From: a virus
Length of the DNA stretch: 32,883 nt
Virus record (IMG/VR): IMGVR_UViG_3300046170_000036
Location: 1-32,883 of that record
Reading direction: 5' to 3' (one strand)
The notes beneath the pieces are model-generated. The model saw only the letters and a list, made by a program, of their open reading frames with translations. It made no database searches and had not been told where the DNA came from. Shown in pieces: positions 12,531-21,817 of the stretch (its first letter is position 1; every line of letters starts with the position of its first letter). A program made the position numbers and the translations under genes.

Positions 12531-15500
12531 TCGTCTGTAAACCCCTTTATAGTTTTACCAATAATAGGTAATGACTCAAGTGATTCAGATGGTATAAGAT
12601 CTGGAACCTCTCCAGCCATTAAAGCACGAGCTACATCGGCTGTGTCTTCAAGCACTGCAGCAGGAAGAGTAGCACCTACAGGAGGCAGCATGTTATTCAT
12701 AAACGCTGTAGCAGGATCACTCATAAATTTATCGTACCCGTAATCGTTAGCTCCCATAGCACCAAAGGTAAATACAGAACCTATCTGGTACAGAGCACCT
12801 ATAGCTGCCTGCTCTGGGTCAGGAGCTTCACCTTTAATAACCTGCCTACCTTCATTAACAAGACCATAACCACCACCAGATAATATAATGTATCTCATTG
12901 CATTTTCTAGCGCTTGTTTCTTGTTACCATCTCTCCACTCTTTAAAGATTCTACGTTCCATCAAATCAAACTGCTTAATAGCAAAACCTTTTAACATATA
13001 AAACAAACGAGCATTAGGATTAGCTAAACCAAAAGCAGTCTGTGCTGCTGCGTTAATAGGTTGTAATCTAAACAAGTCAAACATAACAAGATCACGCACT
13101 AGCTCACTATTTGTGTTGCCAGCAGCTATGTCTCTTTTTAATTGATCTATCTCAGGCTTACTAAAACTGTATTGCCATTTATTATCAAAAGAATTATCGG
13201 CTATATCTTGTCTTGCTTTACGAAAAGAAGCACCCATGATACGGCTCTTACCAAACTGATCTAGCTTAGAAAACCCTGACCACTTCATAGACCACTCTAA
13301 CAAGGACTCACTAGCTTGTGCTGCATTTTCTAAAAACTTGTTACCACTAATGCGATCACCTAACAATTTCTGGTCTGTCCCTTTTCTAGCTTTACGTACA
13401 AACTCACCAAAAACTTGTCTTGCTAGTCCCATATCTTCAGGACTAAAAGCAATATCTCCTTTGTTAAACACAGCGCCTAATACGTTACGCAGACCTAATT
13501 CAAACGAGGCATTAAACAAGTCATGCACGTTCATCAAAGCACCATAAGGATTAGCAATAGTACCTACGTAGCCAAGACTACGTATTAACTCTAACTCATG
13601 CGACATTCCCTTGTTAGCGTTTATACCAAGATCGTCAATAATTTGTTTAGCATTACTAATCTGTACATCAGACAAGCCTTCACGCTTAAGAGCTTCTTCA
13701 ATAATACGATCATCAAACAACTTAAAAGAACCGGATTCCTTTGCTGCTGTCTGCTCTAAAGTTTTCTTTCCTTCAGCTACAAGAGGCTTACCGACAGTAC
13801 GAAAACCAAGTTGCTTGCCTAATTCCATACGTGTTAATGTCTGGCGTTGCCATCTCCAATGAGAATCAAAAATATTTTCATATTCTTTTTGTTCTGCTAC
13901 ATCTTTACCGGCATTTATTTTACGCCACTCCTGCATAGAAGGACGTTGAATATCTTTAGAAGCTGCATCTTCTGATTTAGCTTGGGCTTTTTGTCTAAAA
14001 GAACGGAGACTAAAATCATCAGCAGTAGACGTTACGTTAGAGTGCATCCACAAACGAGATAAATCACCAGCAGTTACCTCTCTACGATAACGCTTAGAAA
14101 ACTCAAGGTTGTCTTCAAAGAACTGATTAAGTCTATCCTCTGATCCTTTACCAATTTTACCCCTTGCTATGTTTATTGCAGCTTTAAGACGTTTTTCTCT
14201 AAATTCTTGAGACAAACGTGAGTTCATTACATCTAACAAAGCATCATTAAACTTTACGTTGTCTTGTGCTAACTCACGAAAAGGCTCCATACCTTTCCAC
14301 ATTTTATCTAATACAGTTTGACCACGAACAACACGATTCATTCCTCGTATAATACGCTCAGAAAAAGACTTACCTACTGTTTCTTCAGCTAGTGTAGCAA
14401 GAGGAGAAGCCAACCTACGTAACTTTACAACAGTGCTTTGTGCTTGTGGTATTGTTGTATTAACATCTTTCATAAGACGACCAGTAGTCATGTCTACTAA
14501 GTCTTGTCTTAAGAAAGACAACTCATCTAAGTTTTCAAATTGTTCGTTAAGTTTTTCCCTTAAAATTTTTATGTCTTTATTAGAGTTATAGACCTTATTA
14601 AACTGTTTCATGTTTACGCCCATATCAATAGCGTAATCACGCATACGTGTTAACATGCTTCCCAAGTCAGAAGGTAGTGCACCTTGTCTACCTACTGTGT
14701 CCCCTAAGTATTCTACTTCACGCATAAGTAATTGCGTAGCTAACTCATCATTAGTTAACTCAGCAGTAGGTCTAGTTACCTTAGCTTCCTGTAAAAGTTG
14801 TTCTTGTAAATTAACTTTTTGTTTGTTAAGTTCATCAACAGAATCAACTTGACGACCTAGTTGGGGATCAAAAATACTGTCAAAAATACGACCAACAATA
14901 GCACCGCCTGCTCCGTAGTACATACCTTTTTCAAGTCTGTCTGCTGTGTCCTCACCAATACCAAGACCATAAGCACCGGCTTCTAATCCACCAGCTACAG
15001 CAGAAGATGTTACACCCAGCGCACGTAGAGAATTAATAATACCTAAACTTGTTGGAAGAGCACCAGCTACTTCGCCATACAAAGCAGTGCGAGGACTAAG
15101 CTGAGAAAACTCATCCATTTCTTTACGTATACGTTTAAGTGCTACATCATACTCTTCACCAGACGCAAGAGCTTCTATTTCTTCACCAAAACCTAAAGCA
15201 AAACCTTGTGCTGCTACTCTTAAACCACCTTTAATATCTCTAGCTTGCCTTGCTCTTTTGTTAGCAAAGTATGTTTCAACAGGATCTTCAGGAATTGCTA
15301 CACTTCCTAGTTCTATTTTTTCTACTCTGCCTCTATTTAAATACTTTTCTACGGGATCAATAACAGGAGCAACAGTAGGTACAGGTTGCATAGCTGCCAT
15401 TTGTGTAGATAACAATTTTGATTCTATGCTAGGCGTTGATCCAATAACACGCTCAAGATAATTAGCTACAGGATCAGGCTGCATAGCTGCCATTTGAGTG

Positions 15501-16258
15501 GCTGCTAATTTAGACTCAAGACGCGGAGTAGACATAGGAGGTACAACTACAGGTTCACGCTGAGGCACAGTTACTTCTGCCAGACGTTGATCCATTGAAG
15601 TTGTGTAGTCAGTGTACGGAGCAGGTACTTGTTTTTGTTCACGTTGAGGTACAGTAACTTCATCTACTTTACCGGCTCTCTTAGGCACAGTAACTTCAGA
15701 AAGTAGTTGTTCAGGTACACGCTGTGCATCAACAGTTACTTCAGGAAAACGTCCCGCTCTAGGGGGAACAATAACATTGTTAAGATATTTTTCTACAGGA
15801 TCAACTTCTACTTTCTTTTGAGGTATAGGAACTTGCCCACGTTTTGTAGGTATAATAGGCTCAAGAACTTTTTTAGCATCTACTCGTACTTCTTGTAAAG
15901 TATCTTCAAGTTTTTTACGATCTATTTCGTTAGGAAACGTAGCTTGATAATCAGTAAGTTCTTTAGGTACTTCTATTATTTCTGAAAGCTCGTCTTCTCG
16001 TAGAGCACCGTAACGCTTAACAACTTCATCAACGGGTTGTTTAATAACAGTCGCTATTTGTTCAGCAGAGGCACCTAGTTTAAGGGCTTGTTCTACATAA
16101 AAGTCAACCGTTTTAGGATTTCTAACTTCTACCCCTGCTCGCCATGAGGAACCTAACACAGCTTTATTATAAGAAAGTAGCTCGTCTACTGAAACCCCAA
16201 ATCGTTTAGCAACAGCTTGTTTAGACTCGCCCGGTTTAATTTCATGGTGTAACTGCAT
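12527..16258 (-). CDS. Very large internal virion / DNA-ejection type protein with LysM-like N-terminus
   Basis: A 1243-aa protein, the largest in the window. Residues 1-50 resemble a LysM fold (EIKPGESKQAVAKRFGVSVD ... ELLSYN). Residues about 150-340 are a repeat-rich linker with several EVTVPQRE/EVTVPKRAGK units, two copies of TQMAAMQP and four PVEKYLN-like units. The rest (about 340-1243) is long, helical and soluble, with Ala/Gly-rich hydrophobic segments near 350-445 that could insert in a membrane. Size and position at the end of the late operon match T7 gp16, which enters the cell with the DNA. I see no convincing transglycosylase motif, so peptidoglycan binding rather than cutting is what the sequence supports. 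Confidence 0.7.
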   Translation of the reverse strand: MQLHHEIKPGESKQAVAKRFGVSVDELLSYNKAVLGSSWRAGVEVRNPKTVDFYVEQALKLGASAEQIATVIKQPVDEVVKRYGALREDELSEIIEVPKELTDYQATFPNEIDRKKLEDTLQEVRVDAKKVLEPIIPTKRGQVPIPQKKVEVDPVEKYLNNVIVPPRAGRFPEVTVDAQRVPEQLLSEVTVPKRAGKVDEVTVPQREQKQVPAPYTDYTTSMDQRLAEVTVPQREPVVVPPMSTPRLESKLAATQMAAMQPDPVANYLERVIGSTPSIESKLLSTQMAAMQPVPTVAPVIDPVEKYLNRGRVEKIELGSVAIPEDPVETYFANKRARQARDIKGGLRVAAQGFALGFGEEIEALASGEEYDVALKRIRKEMDEFSQLSPRTALYGEVAGALPTSLGIINSLRALGVTSSAVAGGLEAGAYGLGIGEDTADRLEKGMYYGAGGAIVGRIFDSIFDPQLGRQVDSVDELNKQKVNLQEQLLQEAKVTRPTAELTNDELATQLLMREVEYLGDTVGRQGALPSDLGSMLTRMRDYAIDMGVNMKQFNKVYNSNKDIKILREKLNEQFENLDELSFLRQDLVDMTTGRLMKDVNTTIPQAQSTVVKLRRLASPLATLAEETVGKSFSERIIRGMNRVVRGQTVLDKMWKGMEPFRELAQDNVKFNDALLDVMNSRLSQEFREKRLKAAINIARGKIGKGSEDRLNQFFEDNLEFSKRYRREVTAGDLSRLWMHSNVTSTADDFSLRSFRQKAQAKSEDAASKDIQRPSMQEWRKINAGKDVAEQKEYENIFDSHWRWQRQTLTRMELGKQLGFRTVGKPLVAEGKKTLEQTAAKESGSFKLFDDRIIEEALKREGLSDVQISNAKQIIDDLGINANKGMSHELELIRSLGYVGTIANPYGALMNVHDLFNASFELGLRNVLGAVFNKGDIAFSPEDMGLARQVFGEFVRKARKGTDQKLLGDRISGNKFLENAAQASESLLEWSMKWSGFSKLDQFGKSRIMGASFRKARQDIADNSFDNKWQYSFSKPEIDQLKRDIAAGNTNSELVRDLVMFDLFRLQPINAAAQTAFGLANPNARLFYMLKGFAIKQFDLMERRIFKEWRDGNKKQALENAMRYIILSGGGYGLVNEGRQVIKGEAPDPEQAAIGALYQIGSVFTFGAMGANDYGYDKFMSDPATAFMNNMLPPVGATLPAAVLEDTADVARALMAGEVPDLIPSESLESLPIIGKTIKGFTDE

Positions 16259-16262
16259 TTAT

Positions 16263-17726
16263 TTATTGATTCCTTGAAGGAGGGCCACCGGGAAAAGAAG
16301 TAAGAACAGCTCTTCCAACATCGCCTAGTCCTTGTATAGCTTCAAGGGGTGCCACAGGGTCTTGGCCTCTAGTAACTTCTGGTAACTGAGCATAAGGAGA
16401 AGAACCAAACTGTTCTTGTCTTCCACGTTCACGTATAGCGCTTACACTTCCTTGTCCTCTTCTAGCTTCTGCTTCTAATTGATTCAACCTAAGTACTGCA
16501 TCTTCTCTAGATAGTTGTTCTCTTTCCATAAGAGCAACAATAGCTGCTTCTTTTTCTGCTGCCTCTTGCTCTCTCTCTGCTTTATTAAGTTCTCTTCCTT
16601 CTTCAAGACGAGGATCTATTTCTCTTTCTTCTCCTAGTAAATCAATAGCGGTTTTAACAGCTACTTGAGGATCTACGTCTGGATTCTTTTCTATTTCTTG
16701 AGCGACAAAAGAATAAAAGTCCTCTGACATATCGTCATCATTGCTAATACGCCTTGTTACTTCTAGTAAATCTTCACCGTATACCCACTCAGAAATACTA
16801 TCTTCCTCTAACAAACGATCTACCATTTTTTCTGCTTGAGCGTCAAGTCTATCTTTGCTACGATTTACTGTTGCTTGTCTTGTATATTCATTATTAATAA
16901 CAGAACGTAAAGTTGTGGCAGCACTCCTTAACTCACCAGCAGATACTGTTTGCTTAGGATCGTTTTTACGGTTCAACACATCAAGAGCAGCTTGAACCTG
17001 TGGATTCTTTTTTAACTCAGGGTTAGCATCTAGTATTTCTTTGTGTCCTTCAGGTAACACACCTTCGCTTACCAGAGTCTGATGATCATCACGAACCTGT
17101 CTTAAACCTGTGGCCTCACGCACCAATGCGTTTTTTTCTCTTTGAGTAAAACCTTGCGGATTATTTTCAATAGACGGTAGCTGATCTACGTAAGCAACAA
17201 TATCTGTTACATCTTCAGAAGCAGCAAGAGCATTAGCAACACTTTCTATTCTTCTTTCTGACACAGTTTCTAGTAATGTATCTACTTCTTGTATACGCTT
17301 ACCTCCTAAACCTACAAACTTAGTAGGATCAGATTGCATAGTACTAGTAGCTAACTCCATTATTTGTTGTTGCGTTTCTTTTATAAACATAGGGTCTACA
17401 GATGTTTGTATTTGTTGCATAAGATTTGCAATGTCATTAGCACCTTGTGTTTTTATGGTTGTTTGAAGTTGTTTGGCAGCAGTAGTGTATGCACTAGCCT
17501 TTCCTGTTTGTCCTCTATTAGCAGCTTCCATTGCTAATTGTTGAAGTTGATTAATTCTAGACATAGCAGAAGAACCTACAGGCGCACCAGAAGTAAGTTG
17601 TTTAAACTGTTCTGCTTCCCGTTGCCTTCTAGGAAAACTACCAGCACTTTGAGCAGCAGTAAACAAACCCTGCTGATACGTAGGATTCATTAACCCCTGT
17701 ATAAACGATTCTGCAAATCTAGACAT
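16263..17726 (-). CDS. Probable internal virion protein, 487 aa
   Basis: Mostly helical, Gln/Glu/Arg-rich and without membrane spans. The N-terminal part (MSRFAESFIQGLMNPTYQQG) is followed by long charged helices, with a coiled-coil-like Glu/Ala/Arg segment at about 375-435 (LNKAEREQEAAEKEAAIVAL). Its place between the Gln/Ala-rich 563-aa protein and the 1243-aa protein parallels the T7 gene 14-15-16 order of internal core proteins. No family motif is recognised; the assignment rests on context. Its start lies inside the end of the upstream gene (8-base overlap). Confidence 0.65.
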   Translation of the reverse strand: MSRFAESFIQGLMNPTYQQGLFTAAQSAGSFPRRQREAEQFKQLTSGAPVGSSAMSRINQLQQLAMEAANRGQTGKASAYTTAAKQLQTTIKTQGANDIANLMQQIQTSVDPMFIKETQQQIMELATSTMQSDPTKFVGLGGKRIQEVDTLLETVSERRIESVANALAASEDVTDIVAYVDQLPSIENNPQGFTQREKNALVREATGLRQVRDDHQTLVSEGVLPEGHKEILDANPELKKNPQVQAALDVLNRKNDPKQTVSAGELRSAATTLRSVINNEYTRQATVNRSKDRLDAQAEKMVDRLLEEDSISEWVYGEDLLEVTRRISNDDDMSEDFYSFVAQEIEKNPDVDPQVAVKTAIDLLGEEREIDPRLEEGRELNKAEREQEAAEKEAAIVALMEREQLSREDAVLRLNQLEAEARRGQGSVSAIRERGRQEQFGSSPYAQLPEVTRGQDPVAPLEAIQGLGDVGRAVLTSFPGGPPSRNQ

Positions 17727-19410
17727 CTATATCTACTCCTAATGCACCACCTAACAACCCAGAACCAACAGCACCAAACAAGTTAGCTTGTCCTAATGCT
17801 GCCGCTAAACGAGACTGAAGCCCTGTCATAGATCCTTCACCAAACAACCCAGCACCATACAATTGACCACGTTGAGCCATCTCAATCGGTGTCATACCTA
17901 GCTGTGCTACGTTCATAAGTTGTGCTTGTGGTATGTAAGAACCTGTTAATGCACCCAAGGCAAGCTGTTGTTGTGCTTGTTGTGCAGCCATATCTTGCAT
18001 AGACAACTGACTACCCAGTCCAGCAAACTGTGCACCAAGACCAGCCTGTTGAGCCTGTAGACCACCAGCAAGCTGTGCCAACTGACCAGCCTGTTGTGCA
18101 GATGTAGCTGCTCTACCTAAACCTTCAGACTGCAACTGAGATTCAATCTGCTGTGCGCTGAGTCCAAGCTGTGACAACTGTGCTGCACGTTGTTGTGCTG
18201 CTGACTGAAGCTGGCTAGACAATCCTGCCTGTTGACCAAACATACCACCAAGAGCCTGTGCTGTGCCTAGAGCTTGTTGACGCTCTGACTGTGCTTGCTG
18301 AATAGCCGCTAGTGACGCTCTGTTCTGTGCTTCTTCTTGTGCTTGAGCTAAAGCAAACTGTTCAGGAGCACCACCAAACATAGCTGTACGTACACCTAAT
18401 CGTCCCTGTTGAGCCATACGCTCTTCTAATGCTAAACGCTGTCGCTCTTCTTCAGGACGTTGTGTAGCCCTTATACGCTCAAATACGTCAGCTTCTCGTC
18501 CTGCTTGGGGTGCTAGTACACCTTGGGCGGCTTGCCCTGCAAGACCTGCGTACTGGCTTCTGAGAGCTTCAATATCAGACGGAGCCTGTGTACCTAAGCC
18601 AGCAGCACCCATGCCTAATGCTTGTTGTCCAAACTGACCTATAGCTGGACTAGGTTGTTGTCCTAACATGCCTCCTACTTGTCCTGCAAACTGCCCACGC
18701 AAAAGATTAAGGTCTGCCGGTTGTGTGCCAGCAGCGCCCATGAACTGACCACCTAAACCAAACGCTTGCTCTGCTGCCTGTTGTCTTTGTGCTTCACCGT
18801 ATGGACCAGTAAACAAGGCAGTTTCTGCTTGCCCTTGTAGCATGTCTTGGATAAACTGTTCTTGCATAGATAAATCTAGTTGCGCTGAAGAACCTCCAAA
18901 ACCCGGAACAGGGGTTTGTTGAGAACCGCGCACACCACCTGTACCTGCTAACGGTGTTCCAGCAAAAGGATCAACACTAGTTCTCTGAGAACGGTAAGGA
19001 TCAAAACCCGGAGTAGGTTGTCCCGGAAAAGTTCCCGGCTGCGGATCACCACCGTTGCCACCACCACCACCACCACCTGCTGGAGGTACAGTAGTAGTAG
19101 TAGGAGGAACATAAGGAGCACCATAAGAAGGAGTTTGAGCAGGAGTAAAACCAAACTGACTACCAGTAGTAGACCTTACAGTAAACGGCTGGAATTGTGA
19201 TTGTTGTAATCCTTGCTGTGCAATAACATTTGCACCGGCCTGAGACTCATCACCAATATCCCCAAGGCGACTATAAGCACTAGACAAAAGACCAAGACCA
19301 GCAGTACCTAACGCTATGTTACCTGCATTATCTGTTATGTCTCCAAGTAAACTATCTGAGCCAGTTCCCGTAATGTAATCAGTAAAAGGATGCCACCATG
19401 CATGTGCCAT
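17719..19410 (-). CDS. Gln/Ala/Gly-rich internal virion protein, 563 aa
   Basis: The N-terminus (MAHAWWHPFTDYITG ... NIALGTAGLGLLSSAYSRLG) has an amphipathic Gly/Ala segment. A low-complexity linker of Pro, Thr and a seven-glycine run (near residues 103-125) follows, then about 400 residues of Gln/Ala/Gly-rich helix with heptad-like QAQQAGLGAQ patterns. It ends in a hydrophobic Gly/Leu/Ala tail that could touch membrane. This composition and its position first of three large proteins at the operon end fit a gp14-like core protein that forms the ejection channel. No enzyme motif is present. Its ATG overlaps the previous stop (TAATG). Confidence 0.65.
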   Translation of the reverse strand: MAHAWWHPFTDYITGTGSDSLLGDITDNAGNIALGTAGLGLLSSAYSRLGDIGDESQAGANVIAQQGLQQSQFQPFTVRSTTGSQFGFTPAQTPSYGAPYVPPTTTTVPPAGGGGGGGNGGDPQPGTFPGQPTPGFDPYRSQRTSVDPFAGTPLAGTGGVRGSQQTPVPGFGGSSAQLDLSMQEQFIQDMLQGQAETALFTGPYGEAQRQQAAEQAFGLGGQFMGAAGTQPADLNLLRGQFAGQVGGMLGQQPSPAIGQFGQQALGMGAAGLGTQAPSDIEALRSQYAGLAGQAAQGVLAPQAGREADVFERIRATQRPEEERQRLALEERMAQQGRLGVRTAMFGGAPEQFALAQAQEEAQNRASLAAIQQAQSERQQALGTAQALGGMFGQQAGLSSQLQSAAQQRAAQLSQLGLSAQQIESQLQSEGLGRAATSAQQAGQLAQLAGGLQAQQAGLGAQFAGLGSQLSMQDMAAQQAQQQLALGALTGSYIPQAQLMNVAQLGMTPIEMAQRGQLYGAGLFGEGSMTGLQSRLAAALGQANLFGAVGSGLLGGALGVDIDV

Positions 19411-19643
19411 TAGTAAGTTCCTCCGTCAATCGTGCCTGTAGACAAAGTTCCCGTAAACGTCAACGCGGGTATTGTTACAGTGCCTGTGAATGTAGGAGAA
19501 GCTAAGTTAGCCTTAGTTGCAATCGCTGTAGATATAGCGGTGAACTCAGTGTCAAACTCGCTACCACGAATAACTTTACCACTATCCCCAGAAGGTAAAC
19601 TGTCCTTAGCAGTAAAGTTTGTTGTCTTTGTATAGTCGCTCAT
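19410..19643 (-). CDS. Small tail-fibre-like protein, 77 aa
   Basis: A Thr/Ser/Ala-rich 77-aa protein with a segment (STAIATKANLASPTFTGTVT) typical of tail fibre shafts and base proteins. It ends GTIDGGTY, the same last five residues as the 26427-27563 fibre protein; in both genes the GACGGAGGAACTTAYTAATG end supplies the GGAGG ribosome site of the next gene. It lies between the tail-tube protein and the internal virion proteins and may be a small tail or connector part. Confidence 0.65.
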   Translation of the reverse strand: MSDYTKTTNFTAKDSLPSGDSGKVIRGSEFDTEFTAISTAIATKANLASPTFTGTVTIPALTFTGTLSTGTIDGGTY

Positions 19644-21157
19644 ACTGTTTTACCCATTAGTGCTAATACGTTAATTTCTTGGAGAGATAAAGCAGACCCG
19701 TTAATGTCAGCTTCTAGTCCTATCGTAATAATACTTCCGTTACCTGTTGCTTGAACAGCGTTTCTAGTCGTAAGCTCACCACCAGTAAACTCACCGATAG
19801 CAAACTCATCAACACCAAAGTACGCAGGTACTTGGTTGCCTACAGTAAACTCGTAAGTTCTAAAGTCTGTGCCTAAATCATAAGCCCACTTCATAAACAC
19901 TGTTGCACCAGCAGCACCAACCAGAGTTGGCCTGAGTTTCTTTAGCAACTTTGTTTTAGCAGGATCACCAAACGTCAGACCCGGACTGTAGTACCTAAAA
20001 CGATATGCTGTTGTGTTGTCAGAGTAACTTGAGTACGTCCCTAGTCCATCAGACGTTCCTATGTACAACGTACCATCAGTTGTAACTTCAAATGATTTGT
20101 GTGGAATAGAAGTCCACCGTGTAACTCTGTACGCTCCGTTCTCAAGTCTACCTTTAAGATCAAAGCAGTACGCTGTAAGTTGATCTGGGAACGTAATGAT
20201 GTAAAAAGAATTTTCAGGACTGTAGACAGACGCCGTAGGTAACGTCCTGTTGTTAATCAAACTAATAATCTCAGTCTTTACATTCAGGCTTAGGTCAGAT
20301 ATAGGCAGTGACTTTTCTTGTATAGTACGGCCTAAGCTCCTAAGTCCTGTGTTAGACATAAACAAAACATCTGTGCCAATGTGCTGTACAGAGTTTCTAC
20401 AGATGCACCCAACACCCGCTACTGTGTCAACAAGAGCCATACTAGCTGGACTAGAGGCACCTCCATACACAAGTATGCTGTGCTTGCCAAAGATAATTAG
20501 AGTGTTGTTGTGTGCTGCTAACGCCCTAACTTCATCATACCCATCAGGCCAAGCCTTAGATACATCTATAGAACCACTAGAACCACCAGTAAAGTCTGCT
20601 CCAATTAAAAGATCAGACCAGTAAATTGTTTGTGTGTCTGTTGCGTTATCTACAACCCACAGTCTGCCGTAAGCTGCCAGAGCTTCGTTACACTTCAAGG
20701 TTGCTGCCGTAGCACCGCCGTTAGCCACAGTAAACGTACGTAATCCCGTAGCGTTGTCGTACACTAGAGGATCGTAACCACGTTGGAAAAAGTAAGCCTT
20801 GTCGTTAAAGTTTACAATCTTCCAGTTGTTAGCTGTGATAGTGTATGAGCCGGGAGTTACGTCAGTTAACGTAGTTGTCCCTGTCATAATCTTGTTGTTA
20901 CCAGCAGTAAATACTACTTCGTTACCCGCATCATCGTAGAAGTAATGAATCTTGTGTACGTAGTCAGTACCTAGTGCAGTCTTGTTAGTAGTAACAACAT
21001 CAATACCCTTACGTGCAGCAATACGTCCACGCTTGTCAATCACAGCGTTGTCAGCAACGTCAGCGTAAGAAGGATCCTGTGCAATCGGAGAATCTTCTGT
21101 GTTAACTCCTTTAAACGCAGGAGCAACTAAGTTAATACTTTGTAGCGGCTGTGCCAT
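19640..21157 (-). CDS. Tail tube / nozzle (T7 gp12 or P22 gp10-like) protein
   Basis: A 505-aa protein with the beta-rich, propeller-like pattern of short-tail nozzle or 'stabilisation' proteins. The N-terminus NLVAPAFKGVNTEDSPIAQD ... ADNAVIDKRGRIAARKG is the typical opening, followed by repeated 'lyvydna..glw' type strands (LVYDNATG, GRLWVVDN, LIIFGKHSILVY). It would form the distal tail tube and hold the DNA in the head. It is shorter than T7 gp12 (794 aa). The gene directly upstream is the tail-tube adapter, as in T7, and its stop overlaps the 77-aa gene by ATGA. Confidence 0.75.
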   Translation of the reverse strand: MAQPLQSINLVAPAFKGVNTEDSPIAQDPSYADVADNAVIDKRGRIAARKGIDVVTTNKTALGTDYVHKIHYFYDDAGNEVVFTAGNNKIMTGTTTLTDVTPGSYTITANNWKIVNFNDKAYFFQRGYDPLVYDNATGLRTFTVANGGATAATLKCNEALAAYGRLWVVDNATDTQTIYWSDLLIGADFTGGSSGSIDVSKAWPDGYDEVRALAAHNNTLIIFGKHSILVYGGASSPASMALVDTVAGVGCICRNSVQHIGTDVLFMSNTGLRSLGRTIQEKSLPISDLSLNVKTEIISLINNRTLPTASVYSPENSFYIITFPDQLTAYCFDLKGRLENGAYRVTRWTSIPHKSFEVTTDGTLYIGTSDGLGTYSSYSDNTTAYRFRYYSPGLTFGDPAKTKLLKKLRPTLVGAAGATVFMKWAYDLGTDFRTYEFTVGNQVPAYFGVDEFAIGEFTGGELTTRNAVQATGNGSIITIGLEADINGSALSLQEINVLALMGKTV

Positions 21158-21168
21158 ACGTCAGGCTC

Positions 21169-21816
21169 CTACGGAGTGTACCAGATGGTTTCTTCAGGAT
21201 GCTTTTGTGCGTCCAGAGCAATCGCGTCAGACAAAAACTTATCAGCAATACCAAAGTACTCAGGTGCTGATGTACCGCCTGTCTCGCCACGCTCACGAGC
21301 TAATAGAGCTACCGCCATGTGTATCACAGGTTGACTAGGTATAACTAGTTCATCTGTATCAGCACTCAACTCAGCGTTCCTAAGAGTACAGTTAAATCTC
21401 AAGCTGTACACACCATCAGGCTTAGGGTAAACGTCTACTTGAGTGTCACCACTAGCATCAACGCCGTTGTACGTGTAGTACTCAGGTGAGCCGCTAGGTG
21501 GTGATTGGTTCAAGTACTTATCGTTAAACCAGTGTTGAGTGTTGTACTGCATAAAAAGGTTTGAGGTGTCGTTAATTACGTCTAGTACCTTAATTTTATT
21601 TTGTGATCCAGTGAGTACGTAGTTAAAAATATCAGCAGACGTAGTTACCGTAAGGGTAGTCCTAAGTGCTGACCAATCCCAAGCATCCTCTACCATCTTT
21701 TTAGCGTCGTTAATAAAATCACCTACCATTTTACTGTAGGTATTATCATTAACACTAGACACCTCGTCTTCACGTAAGCGTCTTAGCACGTTATTTATTA
21801 AATTTAAATATGTCAT
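21169..21816 (-). CDS. Tail tubular protein A / head-tail adapter-like (T7 gp11)
   Basis: A 215-aa protein opening MTYLNLINNVLRRLREDEVS, a start I associate with head-tail adapters of T7-like marine phages (T7 gp11 is 196 aa). Helical N-terminal part (to about residue 55), then beta strands, then a helical end (VIHMAVALLARERGE, FLSDAIALD). It probably joins the portal to the tail nozzle. The close pairing with the downstream nozzle gene supports this. Confidence 0.72.
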   Translation of the reverse strand: MTYLNLINNVLRRLREDEVSSVNDNTYSKMVGDFINDAKKMVEDAWDWSALRTTLTVTTSADIFNYVLTGSQNKIKVLDVINDTSNLFMQYNTQHWFNDKYLNQSPPSGSPEYYTYNGVDASGDTQVDVYPKPDGVYSLRFNCTLRNAELSADTDELVIPSQPVIHMAVALLARERGETGGTSAPEYFGIADKFLSDAIALDAQKHPEETIWYTP

Positions 21817-21817
21817 A

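Noticed and set aside
12417-12743. 108-aa plus-strand ORF after the reductase
   Set aside because: It is antisense to the coupled 59-aa gene and the end of the 1243-aa gene, with no ribosome site.
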